A DNA stretch of 15,394 nt. Origin: DUZB01 sp964407525 (GTDB lineage: Bacteria > Desulfobacterota > DSM-4660 > Desulfatiglandales > Desulfatiglandaceae). Positions 6,459 to 14,201 of this stretch are shown here, piece after piece (positions within the stretch are counted from its first letter, which is position 1; each line of letters begins with the position of its first letter). Made by a program: the position numbers and the translations under genes. The notes below the pieces were generated by a model, which did no database searches, had not been told where the DNA came from, and saw only the letters and a list, made by a program, of their open reading frames with translations. The DNA lies in assembly GCA_964407525.1 (NCBI GenBank), contig CAYOWC010000094.1:1-15394 (forward strand), in the 5' to 3' direction.

Positions 6459-9011
6459 TCAGGTGTTTGACGGGATGGGGGAAAACCCGGCCCAGTCCAG
6501 CGTTTCCGTGTGTTTCACGTACTGGCTGGATCCGTCGCCCACATACGGAACCACTCCGGTTTCAGCTTCTTGCCCCTCAAAAACGTTCCGCTCTTCTTCT
6601 GCCTTTGGCAACATGTCAAGAAGAGAAGCTCTTTTGCCCTGGGAAGGTTCTTCTTTTGTCAATCCGGATGGAGGCAGGAGGTAATTTAAAAGCCTCATTC
6701 CATCTTCCCTCGACGAATACAAAGGGACAGGAGAAGGCTCTTTCGGCGCGAGAGTCTCCAATACAAGCTCTATCCTGCCGTCTTCAACCCACAGACTGAA
6801 TTCCACAAAATCGGCTCTCATGGAAAGCTCCACCCTTTTTACCGTATAGACAATAAAATCAACAAAACTGCCCATCACCTGGGAATCCACCGGGTTTCCC
6901 ATTTCCTGGGATATTCGCTGGTATGCTTTGAAAAAATCGGTAATCTTATCCATGTCCATCGCTACAGTGGCTGGATCAAAACAGATCCGGTAGGCCCCTC
7001 CTGCAACCCTCTTCCTCTCTCCATCTTTTCGTTTCATACTCCCTTCGGGGTCTGTTTCTTTCGGGGAAGACAAAACAATGTGTTTCTTTGGCTCCCCAAC
7101 AGGAAGTTTTCCCCGTCCTTCACAGAGGGAGATCACCTCTTCTCCACTCCGGCGAAAACTTTCATCGGCTTCAAGGCTGAAAACCGTCCGGGTAATTTCG
7201 CCCAGGCTGGTAATCCCTTTGACGGCCTTATAAAATCCATCCTCCCTCATTGAAATCAGATGGGCCTCCTCCCGGGCAATCATTCGGATGGCGCCCGCGG
7301 TTTTTCTTTCCAGAATAGCATTGCGAATGGGATCGTTCACAAAAAGGAGTTCGTGAACAGCGGTGCGGCCTCTGAAACCCATATCGCCGCAGTGCCCGCA
7401 CCCGACCGGCCGGTAGAAGATGAAAGGGTCGTTTTCCGAGACCGTCACGCCAAAAGAATGGATCAGAGCCTCTTCCGGTTCATAGGGTTCTTTACAATAG
7501 GAGCACAAGACCCGGACCAGACGCTGGGCCACCACGGACACCACCGTGGATGAAATCAAAAAGGTGTCAATCCCCATATCCATGAGCCTGAGGAGGGCGC
7601 CCGTCGAATCATCCGTATGGAAAGTGCTCAGCACCTTGTGCCCGGTTAGGGCAGCCTGGATCACAGCTTGCGCGGCGGTAGCGTCACGTATCTCGCCCAC
7701 CATGATGACATCGGGGTCCTGACGCATCATCGATTTCAGGAAATCCGAATAGGTCTGCCCTAATTTGGGATCGAGCTGCCCCTGCACAACCCCGTCAATG
7801 ACATACTCAACAGGGTCCTCCACGGTAATAATCGATCTTGTCCCATCATTCAAGGACATCACAGAGGCGTAAAGGGTTGTGGTCTTGCCACTTCCGGTGG
7901 GACCGGTTACGAGCATGATACCCGAAGGCTGATCAAGTATTTTTTTGAAATTGATCAGATTAACAGGAGAAAGGCCCAGGGAATCAAGACCGATAAGCTC
8001 GCTTTTTCGGTACAGAATCCTGATGACGATATTCTCTCCGAAGGCCGAGGCATACACGGAAACCCTGAGATCCACTTCCTGGTCCATGATCTTGGCCTCG
8101 ATACGACCATCCTGGTGTTTTCTTTTCTCCGATATATCCAGTTTGCAGAGCACCTTGATCCGTGACGCTAAACTCAGTGCAAGGGAGATGGGCAGATCGG
8201 TTTTGTGCTGGAGGATCCCATCTATTCGATACCGTATGCGGATCGCTGTTTCCTTTGGTTCGATATGGATATCGCTGGCCTTTTCCAGGATGGCATTGGT
8301 AATGATATAGTCCAGAATACTGGTAACATTGTCCCCATCGCCCAGAGAAAAATGCTTATTCCCTACCACCAGGTCTTTTTTCTGTTTCGCAAAGACAGAC
8401 GTTCCTGTAGGAGCGGCTTTTTTAAAATGTTGTTTGATCGTGTTGAGAATATCCCTTGCAGGGGCGATGGCCGGTTCAATCGTGCACCGGAATACCTGTC
8501 TCAATTCGCTGATCGCCTGTTGATCAAGAGGATTGCTCATGATCACTGTAACGGCTTCCTTCCCCTTGAATGCCGGCAAGGCCTCATTTTTCAGAAGGAA
8601 TTCTTCGCTGATGCCTTTTAACAGAGATCGGTCGATGAGGTTGAAATCGGGGGTGATTTTCGGGATTCCCATCTGGATGGTCAGGGCGTTGACCAGGGAG
8701 GTCTCCGTAATAGCTCCCATCCGTGTCAGAATTTCGCCCAGCTTGCCGCCCTTTTCTTTCTGATGGGCCAGCGCCGCTTTAAGTTTTTCAGGACTAATCA
8801 GACCAACCTTTACGAGAAGATCTCCCAGCTGTATCCTCTTGCCATACTTGTTCAGGATCTGGTTGAGACGGACATTGCTCAGAAATTTCAGATCAACACA
8901 GACTTCTCCGATCGGTCGATAAACCTTCTGATTTTTCTGAACGGAAAGGGCGCTGGATAACTGATCAGGCGTAATGACCCTTTCGTGAACCAGGAGGTCT
9001 CCGATCTTCAT
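6459..9011 (-). CDS. GspE/PilB-type secretion or pilus ATPase with MshEN-like repeats and an unusual C-terminal extension
   Basis: 850 residues from the ATG at 9011, which has AAGGT upstream and sits just before the first domain; GTG 9029 and TTG 9098 are alternatives. Residues 3-113 contain four ~23-residue motifs starting IGDLL, IGEV, LGDLL and LGEIL and running L..AL..Q, arranged like two MshEN domains; the usual leading Arg is K, P, Q and K. A T2SSE N-terminal region follows (~119-197), then the ATPase core: Walker A GPTGSGKT (370-377), Asp box ITVEDPVEY (395-403), Walker B DPDVIMVGEIRD (432-443), His box STFHTDD (462-468) and a zinc tetra-Cys (C503, C506, C538, C541). The family powers pilus extension or type II secretion from the inner face of the cytoplasmic membrane. 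After ~612 come about 240 unusual residues, with a charged linker, a helical/strand segment (~674-755) and a low-complexity tail. No other pilus or secretion gene is in the window, so system and substrate are unknown. Confidence 0.92.
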   Translation of the reverse strand: MKIGDLLVHERVITPDQLSSALSVQKNQKVYRPIGEVCVDLKFLSNVRLNQILNKYGKRIQLGDLLVKVGLISPEKLKAALAHQKEKGGKLGEILTRMGAITETSLVNALTIQMGIPKITPDFNLIDRSLLKGISEEFLLKNEALPAFKGKEAVTVIMSNPLDQQAISELRQVFRCTIEPAIAPARDILNTIKQHFKKAAPTGTSVFAKQKKDLVVGNKHFSLGDGDNVTSILDYIITNAILEKASDIHIEPKETAIRIRYRIDGILQHKTDLPISLALSLASRIKVLCKLDISEKRKHQDGRIEAKIMDQEVDLRVSVYASAFGENIVIRILYRKSELIGLDSLGLSPVNLINFKKILDQPSGIMLVTGPTGSGKTTTLYASVMSLNDGTRSIITVEDPVEYVIDGVVQGQLDPKLGQTYSDFLKSMMRQDPDVIMVGEIRDATAAQAVIQAALTGHKVLSTFHTDDSTGALLRLMDMGIDTFLISSTVVSVVAQRLVRVLCSYCKEPYEPEEALIHSFGVTVSENDPFIFYRPVGCGHCGDMGFRGRTAVHELLFVNDPIRNAILERKTAGAIRMIAREEAHLISMREDGFYKAVKGITSLGEITRTVFSLEADESFRRSGEEVISLCEGRGKLPVGEPKKHIVLSSPKETDPEGSMKRKDGERKRVAGGAYRICFDPATVAMDMDKITDFFKAYQRISQEMGNPVDSQVMGSFVDFIVYTVKRVELSMRADFVEFSLWVEDGRIELVLETLAPKEPSPVPLYSSREDGMRLLNYLLPPSGLTKEEPSQGKRASLLDMLPKAEEERNVFEGQEAETGVVPYVGDGSSQYVKHTETLDWAGFSPIPSNT

Positions 9012-9403
9012 TTTTACCTTATCGGCCACGATTTCTTTTCTCCAATGCGCCTCCAGTGTGAGAACCCATCTAAAATACCACTTAAGGAGGTCTGCCAATT
9101 CCCCGTTAAAGGAGAGGTTTACAACAAATTCCCGATTTCATTTTTAATACTGATCTCGCAGGTAAAATGGTGTCAGATGTCAGGCATTTTAAAAATAGAA
9201 TTGCTTTATTCCTAAAACCTGTCGAAGATCCCGCCCGGCGGGGAACACTGACACCTGTCGCGGATCCCGTCTGGAGCAAGGCGGAAGCGGGGAAACCAAA
9301 AATAACAATAATGGGTTATAAAAACTCACGTCCTGGCTCCAAATTATGATGGTTTAGAAGTCACCTTGAAAGGGCTGGACGGAGACCTTGAAATTATTCT
9401 ATC
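9012..9403. other. Intergenic spacer with short inverted repeats
   Basis: This lies between sdhB and the ATPase gene, both on the minus strand. GGTGTCAGATGTCAGG (9169-9184) and CACTGACACCTG (9246-9257) are inversely related. A near-perfect palindrome CCCGCC-C-GGCGGG occupies 9230-9242. TCACCTTGAAA and GACCTTGAAA form a short direct repeat near 9361-9394. No terminator with a T-run was found, and short open frames here show no recognisable domain. Confidence 0.55.
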
Positions 9404-10171
9404 CTACTGATCCTGCTTTTCAAGACTGTGGGAGGAATCCTCTTCATGTACACTTTCCCCGCATTCGTCGCGGAATTTCCGAATCATGTTTTTGGTCTGG
9501 TTAATTCGCTTCGTGATTTTGATGGAACGAGGGCAACACTTGGTGCACTCAAAATGATTTTCGCATGGCCATACGCCCACCGGATCGTCTAAAGCGGATA
9601 AACGGGCTTCAAACCCCCTGTCCCGGCTATCTGCGAGAAAACGAAAGCCCTGAACAATCGCTGCCGGACCGAGAAAATCTGTGTTTTCATCCAGGATCGG
9701 GCAGGCTGAAAAGCAGGAGGAACAGAGAATACAATTGGTGGCGTCATCAAAGGCCAAGCGTTCTTCCTGGGTTTGAATGCGTTCTTTGGGAGGGGGTGGC
9801 TCTTCATTAATGAGAAACGGACTGACCGATCGATAGCGTTCAAAAAAGCCGGTCTGGTCCACAATCAGATCCCGCTGAACAGGAAAATGGCGTAAGGGTT
9901 CAATCGTTACGAGTCCCTCCTCTTCAGTTACATCCTGGACAAGGGTTTTACAAGCCAGTCGATCTTTCCCATTGATCCGCATGGCATCTGATCCGCAGAC
10001 GCCGTGGGCACAACTCTTTCGAAAGCCCAGGGTTCCGTCTTGAAAACGCTTAACCTGCATCATGGCATCGAGTACGCGCTCAGTGGGTTCCACCTCCACA
10101 ACGTAGTCCTGGTCATAAGGTTCCTTATCAAGCCCGGGAAAGAAACGTTTTATTCTCAAGGTAATTTTCAT
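9404..10171 (-). CDS. sdhB: Succinate dehydrogenase/fumarate reductase iron-sulfur subunit
   Basis: 255 residues. The ATG at 10171 is chosen because GAGGAG (10178-10183) sits 6 bases upstream and overlaps the sdhA stop codon; a longer reading to 10255 would run into sdhA. The protein carries electrons between the flavin of SdhA and the quinone-site/membrane part of the complex. Cluster ligands: [2Fe-2S] C54-x4-C59-x2-D62-x11-C74, with Asp in the third position as in E. coli SdhB; [4Fe-4S] C147-x2-C150-x2-C153 and [3Fe-4S] C157, C203, C209 and C213, sharing the usual arrangement (CILCSSCFSACP and CENHFECTKCCP). The length is near the usual ~240 residues. There is no C-terminal CCG domain of the thiol:fumarate reductase type. 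The gene follows sdhA after 10 bases, so coupled translation is likely. Direction of catalysis in vivo cannot be read from the sequence. Confidence 0.95.
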   Translation of the reverse strand: MKITLRIKRFFPGLDKEPYDQDYVVEVEPTERVLDAMMQVKRFQDGTLGFRKSCAHGVCGSDAMRINGKDRLACKTLVQDVTEEEGLVTIEPLRHFPVQRDLIVDQTGFFERYRSVSPFLINEEPPPPKERIQTQEERLAFDDATNCILCSSCFSACPILDENTDFLGPAAIVQGFRFLADSRDRGFEARLSALDDPVGVWPCENHFECTKCCPRSIKITKRINQTKNMIRKFRDECGESVHEEDSSHSLEKQDQ

Positions 10172-10181
10172 GAAGTTCTCC

Positions 10182-11918
10182 TCAATATTTCCGGGGTTTG
10201 GGAGACCAGATGGACGTATCAACCGGCTTATAATCAATTTGAACCCGGTTACCATCCAAGAAAGCCAGGGTGTGTTTCAGCCACTGACCATCATCACGAT
10301 CGGGGAAATCTTCCCTCGAATGGGCTCCTCTACTTTCACGGCGATTGAGCGCGGAGGCCGCTGTGATCAGAGCCAGATCCAGAAGGTTTCCGAGCTCGAT
10401 GAGATCCAGAAGGTCCGTATTGAAAGAGTCACTCCTGTCTTGAACACGCACATCGAGGTAACGTTTGCGAAGTCCCTGGATTTTTTCAACGGCGCGAGCC
10501 ATATCTCTTTCGTTGCGATAAATTCCTACATTCTCCATCATGGTAATCTGCAGCTCTTCCAGAATATGACCACCGTGTGGTCCTTTCTTTCCATCTTTGA
10601 GACGACGAATCCATTCAAGGGCGAAACCTGAGGCATCAGCACTCACTGGAGGGCTCTCTGCATTTTTGACGTATCCGGCCATGTGAAGACCGGCACGACG
10701 GCCAAACACCACCAGATCCAAAAGGCTGTTTGTCCCGAGACGGTTTGCCCCGTGGACGGAGACGCACGCACATTCCCCGACCGCATAGAGTCCTTCGATC
10801 AAGTTCCCTTTATGATCTGCGATTACGCGTCCATGAACGTCAGTAGGAATTCCCCCCATGGCGTAATGGGCGGTTGGAAGAACCGGAATGGGTTTTTCGG
10901 ACGGGTCTATCCCGAGGTACGTTAGACAGAAATCCGTAATATCGGGAAGTTTACTCATGAGGGTTTCTTTCCCCAGGTGCGTTGCATCCAGGTGAACAAA
11001 ATCATCAATTTTGCCATCCCCCCGTATACCCCTGCCGGCTCGAACTTCCGTCATGATAGCCCTTGAAACCATATCTCTGGGAGCCAGGTCCAGCAAGGTG
11101 GGTGTGTAGCGTTCCATAAACCGCTCTCCGCTACGGTTCCGCAAAATACCCCCTTCGCCCCTGACCGCTTCAGAGATCAATATTCCAAGGCCTTTGATGC
11201 CGGTGGGATGAAACTGGAAAAATTCCATGTCCTGGAGGGGAATGCCGCGCCTCGCGCAGACAGCGGGACCGTCTCCGGTATTGGCATAGGCATTGGAGGT
11301 GATTCTAAACATGCGGCCAAAGCCCCCGGTTGCAAAAAGGACGGCTTTGGCCGAGAAAAGATGGAGTTCTCCGGTAGCCAGTTCAAGGGCGGTGACGCCG
11401 CTGCATCGATTTCCTTCAAGAATCAGGTCGATAACCTGAAATTCATTGTAGAAAGACACATCGTTCTTGATGCACTGTTGGTAGAGGGTTTGCAGGATCA
11501 TATGTCCTGTGCGATCAGCAGCGTAGCAGGCACGGTGAACGGGCGCTTCGCCAAAATTGCGGGTATGTCCGCCAAAGCGGCGCTGGTCGATCCGACCTTG
11601 CGGCGTACGGTTAAAAGGCAATCCTCTGTTTTCCAGATCGTAGACCGCCTGGATCGCCTCTTCAGTCAGAATGACGGCAGCCTGCTGGTCAACAAGATAA
11701 TCACCTCCTTTGACGGTATCAAAGGCGTGCCATTCCGGCTTGTCTTCTTCCACATTGCCCAACGCCGCACTGATTCCTCCCTGGGCAGCCCCTGTATGGC
11801 TTCGTACCGGGTATACTTTGGACAGCACAGCTGTTTTCCCGTTCGCACCTGCCTCAAGGGCTGCATAAAGACCGGCGCCGCCGGAACCGACGATAACGGC
11901 TTCAAATTCGTGTTTCAA
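10182..11918 (-). CDS. sdhA: Succinate dehydrogenase/fumarate reductase flavoprotein subunit
   Basis: 578 residues. It starts at TTG 11918, with AGGAGGT six to seven bases upstream; the protein opens straight into the FAD-binding fold (IVGSGGAGLYAA, 8-20). His41 in RSHTGAAQGGI is the expected covalent FAD attachment site. Active-site equivalents are visible: His237 (FHPTG), Arg281 (APRDMVSRAI), His351 (PTAHYAMGGIPT) and Arg393 (GANRLGTNSLLDL). It interconverts succinate and fumarate at the cytoplasmic face of the inner membrane with SdhB. Length and C terminus resemble the E. coli/mitochondrial-type subunit rather than the longer ~630-residue type of many anaerobes. A membrane-anchor gene (sdhC or sdhCD) is normally adjacent, but the 342 bases upstream are too short and too repeat-filled to hold one, and none follows sdhB. 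The anchor must lie elsewhere, be missing, or the complex may be soluble. Confidence 0.96.
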   Translation of the reverse strand: MKHEFEAVIVGSGGAGLYAALEAGANGKTAVLSKVYPVRSHTGAAQGGISAALGNVEEDKPEWHAFDTVKGGDYLVDQQAAVILTEEAIQAVYDLENRGLPFNRTPQGRIDQRRFGGHTRNFGEAPVHRACYAADRTGHMILQTLYQQCIKNDVSFYNEFQVIDLILEGNRCSGVTALELATGELHLFSAKAVLFATGGFGRMFRITSNAYANTGDGPAVCARRGIPLQDMEFFQFHPTGIKGLGILISEAVRGEGGILRNRSGERFMERYTPTLLDLAPRDMVSRAIMTEVRAGRGIRGDGKIDDFVHLDATHLGKETLMSKLPDITDFCLTYLGIDPSEKPIPVLPTAHYAMGGIPTDVHGRVIADHKGNLIEGLYAVGECACVSVHGANRLGTNSLLDLVVFGRRAGLHMAGYVKNAESPPVSADASGFALEWIRRLKDGKKGPHGGHILEELQITMMENVGIYRNERDMARAVEKIQGLRKRYLDVRVQDRSDSFNTDLLDLIELGNLLDLALITAASALNRRESRGAHSREDFPDRDDGQWLKHTLAFLDGNRVQIDYKPVDTSIWSPKPRKY

Positions 11919-11939
11919 AACTGACCTCCTGTACGAGTT

Positions 11940-11972
11940 TTGTGTTGGGGTTCATGCTTCACCCCAACCTAC
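11940..11972. repeat. GTTGGGGT/ACCCCAAC hairpin element
   Basis: A perfect 8-bp stem (11944-11951 with 11961-11968) closes a 9-base loop, followed by CTAC. From memory, hairpins of the form GTAGGTTGGG...CCCAAC are a widespread intergenic repeat. It lies 21 bases upstream of the sdhA start and would be in the sdhA mRNA leader if transcription begins upstream of it. Confidence 0.6.
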
Positions 11973-12065
11973 TCAAGAGCCCTCTATAGAGCAACAAGAA
12001 AAAGGGGGGGTGGTTCTCACTTCGCCCACCTGATACAATCATCCAAGAACACGTTCGACAGTTCA

Positions 12066-12143
12066 TAATCATAATCGTAATCCTACTCCTTTTAACCTAT
12101 TCCAGGGCTCTTCGATTATGATTACGATTAAGAGTAAGAGTAA
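12066..12143. repeat. Pair of inverted 6-bp tandem arrays
   Basis: The left array (12066-12089) reads TAATCA, TAATCG, TAATCC, TACTCC. The right array (12114-12143) reads GATTAT, GATTAC, GATTAA, GAGTAA, GAGTAA. The arrays face each other across ~24 bases. The core stems 12066-12082 and 12114-12130 pair at 15 of 17 positions, so the block can form a large hairpin or cruciform. Confidence 0.75.
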
Positions 12144-12260
12144 GAAAACAACTCTAATGGCCGTCGTTAGAACCAAGCCTGAAAAAGGAACAAAAGGGAT
12201 GCTGGAGTTCTCACCGGTTTTTTGTTATCGTGTGAAAAAGAAAGAAATAGAGATCCCAGA

Positions 12261-13172
12261 ATGACAAAACCATCCATATGGAAAAACCCCCGGGTCAAAG
12301 CCGCATTCCCTTATGCGCTATTGCTCGTTCCCCCCCTTTGCTGGGGCGGGAATGCCGTACTGGCCCGTGGAGTCGTGGATATCCTTCCTCCTGTGAGTTT
12401 TGCCTTCTGGCGATGGTGTATTGCCTTTGCAATCCTTTTTCCGTTTGCCCGCAATAGCCTGAAAAAAGACTGCACAGTAATGCTTAAATCTTGGAAAATA
12501 ATCCTTCTCCTCTCTTTTTTTGGCATTGGCTGTTTCAATACACTGCTATACAGGGCAGCACACACCACCACCGCTATCAACGTATCCTTGATACAGACAA
12601 TCATGCCGGCCATGATAATCCTGATTTCCCGAATCTTCTTCAAAGAGAGCATCAGAGGACTCCAACTGGTGGGGGTCATCCTTTGCATAGTTGGCGCCTC
12701 TCTCATTGCCTTAAAAGGAAAATGGCATACGTTAATCACCATGTCTTTCACGGAAGGGGACCTTTTGATGCTCCTGGCAGTGTTTAGCTATGCTCTATAT
12801 TCGGCCTTTTTGAGAAAAAGACCGGCAGTGAACCCCCTGAGTTTCCTGACTATTATCTTCGGAGTTGGCGCCCTGATGCTTCTGCCCCTGTATATTATGG
12901 AACTCCTCTTGCGTGGGTTTTTTCCTTTGCGATATGCGGCTATCCTCAGTATTCTCTTTGTAGCCCTTTTCCCATCAATCATTGCCTATTTCTGCTGGAA
13001 TCGTGGAATCGAAGAAATAGGGGCGAACAAGGCTGGGCTTTTTATGAACCTGACGCCGGTTTTTGCAACAATAATGGCCATCATTTTTCTCGGCGAATCG
13101 ATCCAAACATTCCATATAACCGGGATGGCGTTTATTTTTGGAGGTATGGTCATTTTCAACCGGCGGGGTTGA
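12261..13172 (+). CDS. EamA/DMT-family transporter (10 predicted membrane helices)
   Basis: 303 residues from ATG 12261; a TTG at 12222 would add 13 charged residues, but its nearest GGAG is too far upstream. The protein is strongly hydrophobic, with about ten membrane helices in two halves of ~140 residues, each typical of an EamA domain. Family-like features include PLCWGGNAVLARG in helix 1, FWRW at the start of helix 2, the half-ending FFKESIRGLQLVGVILCIVGASLI, and the second-half counterpart LGESIQTFHITGMAFIFGGM. It is an inner-membrane permease, probably exporting or importing a small metabolite; the family handles amino acids, nucleotide sugars and others, and substrate cannot be told from sequence. 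It is on the opposite strand to sdhA and stands alone before a possible terminator. Confidence 0.9.
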   Translation: MTKPSIWKNPRVKAAFPYALLLVPPLCWGGNAVLARGVVDILPPVSFAFWRWCIAFAILFPFARNSLKKDCTVMLKSWKIILLLSFFGIGCFNTLLYRAAHTTTAINVSLIQTIMPAMIILISRIFFKESIRGLQLVGVILCIVGASLIALKGKWHTLITMSFTEGDLLMLLAVFSYALYSAFLRKRPAVNPLSFLTIIFGVGALMLLPLYIMELLLRGFFPLRYAAILSILFVALFPSIIAYFCWNRGIEEIGANKAGLFMNLTPVFATIMAIIFLGESIQTFHITGMAFIFGGMVIFNRRG

Positions 13173-13196
13173 AGTTTCGGAGGGAAACTTTTCCTT
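13172..13196 (+). terminator. Possible weak intrinsic terminator after the EamA permease
   Basis: AAGTTTC (13172-13178) pairs perfectly with GAAACTT (13184-13190) around a 5-base loop, followed by TTCCTT. The stem begins at the last base of the permease stop codon. It is AT-rich and the T-run is interrupted, so termination may be inefficient. Confidence 0.35.
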
Positions 13197-13256
13197 AACA
13201 AATAGTAGGGCTTCTGATACACTGATAATTTAATTTTTGAAACTTTAGAGGCAATA

Positions 13257-14201
13257 TTGGCTAATTCTTTCCCTGTTCTCATCGTTGAAGATGACCCGGT
13301 ATCGAGGAGACTCCTTGAGGCAACGCTGACCAAAGCGGGGTACGAGGTTGTAACCGCAGAAAACGGATACAAGGCGCTTGAGATTTTTGAAAAACGGTTT
13401 TTTCCTATCATAGTCACGGACTGGATGATGCCGGAAATGGATGGACTTTCCCTGACAAAAACCATCCGGACGAAGGCAACATCAGGGTATGTTTTCATTT
13501 TCCTTCTGACCGCTAAATCCTCCAAGGAGGATATTATTACGGGTCTGGAGGCAGGTGCTGATGACTATCTGACAAAACCGTTCAATCGCGGCGAACTCAT
13601 GGCGCGACTGAAAACGGCCACGCGCATTCTTGAACTGGAAGAATCGCTGAAAAGAGCCAATGAGGAAATTCGTCTGCTGTCCATTACGGATGCCCTGACA
13701 GGATCGTTCAACAGGGCCTATATGGATGAAATGCTGCCGAAGGAAGTGAAGAGGTCAATACGATACGGTCGTCCCCTGTCCATGATAATGGGAGATATTG
13801 ACCATTTTAAGAAAGTGAATGATACCTATGGTCATCAGGCAGGAGATGAAATACTCAGACAATTTGTCGCTTGTCTGAAAGGCGAAATCAGGGAGAATGT
13901 TGATTGGATCGCTCGTTATGGGGGAGAGGAGTTCCTGCTGGTTTTTCCTGAAACGGAATTTGACCGAACCATGATACTTGCTGAAAGATTGCGTCTGAAA
14001 ATTGCCGAGATGCGCATTGAGCATGAAGAAAAACAAATTGAAATTACGGTCAGTTTCGGAGTGACGGGCCTGCCTTCCAAACCCTTGAACAGCGATATGT
14101 CGTACGAAGAAATTATCGGGTTTACAGATAAATTTTTATATGAAGCCAAACAGGCCGGAAGGAACAGGGTTGTAGGACGTCCTATAAAATGCGTGCAATA
14201 A
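13257..14201 (+). CDS. Response regulator with receiver and GGDEF domains (putative diguanylate cyclase)
   Basis: 314 residues from a TTG at 13257, with AGAGG five bases upstream; no in-frame ATG lies nearby. Residues 5-120 are a receiver domain: E11/D12/D13, phospho-acceptor D55 (VTDWMMPEMDG), T85 (LLTAK) and K107 (LTKPF). A coiled-coil linker (~123-140) leads to a GGDEF domain (~141-310), beginning ITDALTGSFNRAY, with D180 in GDIDHFKKVND, and the active-site loop RYGGEEF (220-226). All catalytic residues are present, so it should make c-di-GMP from two GTP when phosphorylated. The allosteric I-site, normally RxxD five residues before the loop, reads E213-N-V-D216, so product inhibition may be weak or absent. 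The layout resembles WspR. No partner kinase adjoins it; the hybrid kinase at the left edge is 12 kb away. It overlaps the downstream dehydrogenase. Confidence 0.93.
   Translation: MANSFPVLIVEDDPVSRRLLEATLTKAGYEVVTAENGYKALEIFEKRFFPIIVTDWMMPEMDGLSLTKTIRTKATSGYVFIFLLTAKSSKEDIITGLEAGADDYLTKPFNRGELMARLKTATRILELEESLKRANEEIRLLSITDALTGSFNRAYMDEMLPKEVKRSIRYGRPLSMIMGDIDHFKKVNDTYGHQAGDEILRQFVACLKGEIRENVDWIARYGGEEFLLVFPETEFDRTMILAERLRLKIAEMRIEHEEKQIEITVSFGVTGLPSKPLNSDMSYEEIIGFTDKFLYEAKQAGRNRVVGRPIKCVQ

Larger units (their letters stand above)
11919..12260. other. Divergent intergenic spacer with two repeat structures
   Basis: This region lies between sdhA (-) and the permease (+) and must carry both promoters, yet no clear -35/-10 or -24/-12 pair was found. 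It contains the GTTGGGGT hairpin (11940-11972), a run of seven G (12004-12010) and the inverted hexamer arrays (12066-12143). There is no space for a membrane-anchor gene. Confidence 0.6.

Noticed and set aside
11208..11924. 238-codon open frame opposite sdhA
   Set aside because: It lies entirely antisense to a gene whose catalytic motifs are all intact; the length is a by-product of sdhA codon use.
11944..11968. GTTGGGGT/ACCCCAAC hairpin as a terminator or attenuator for sdhA
   Set aside because: No T-run follows the stem in the sdhA direction, and the hairpin matches a repeat type common between genes, so it is listed as a repeat.
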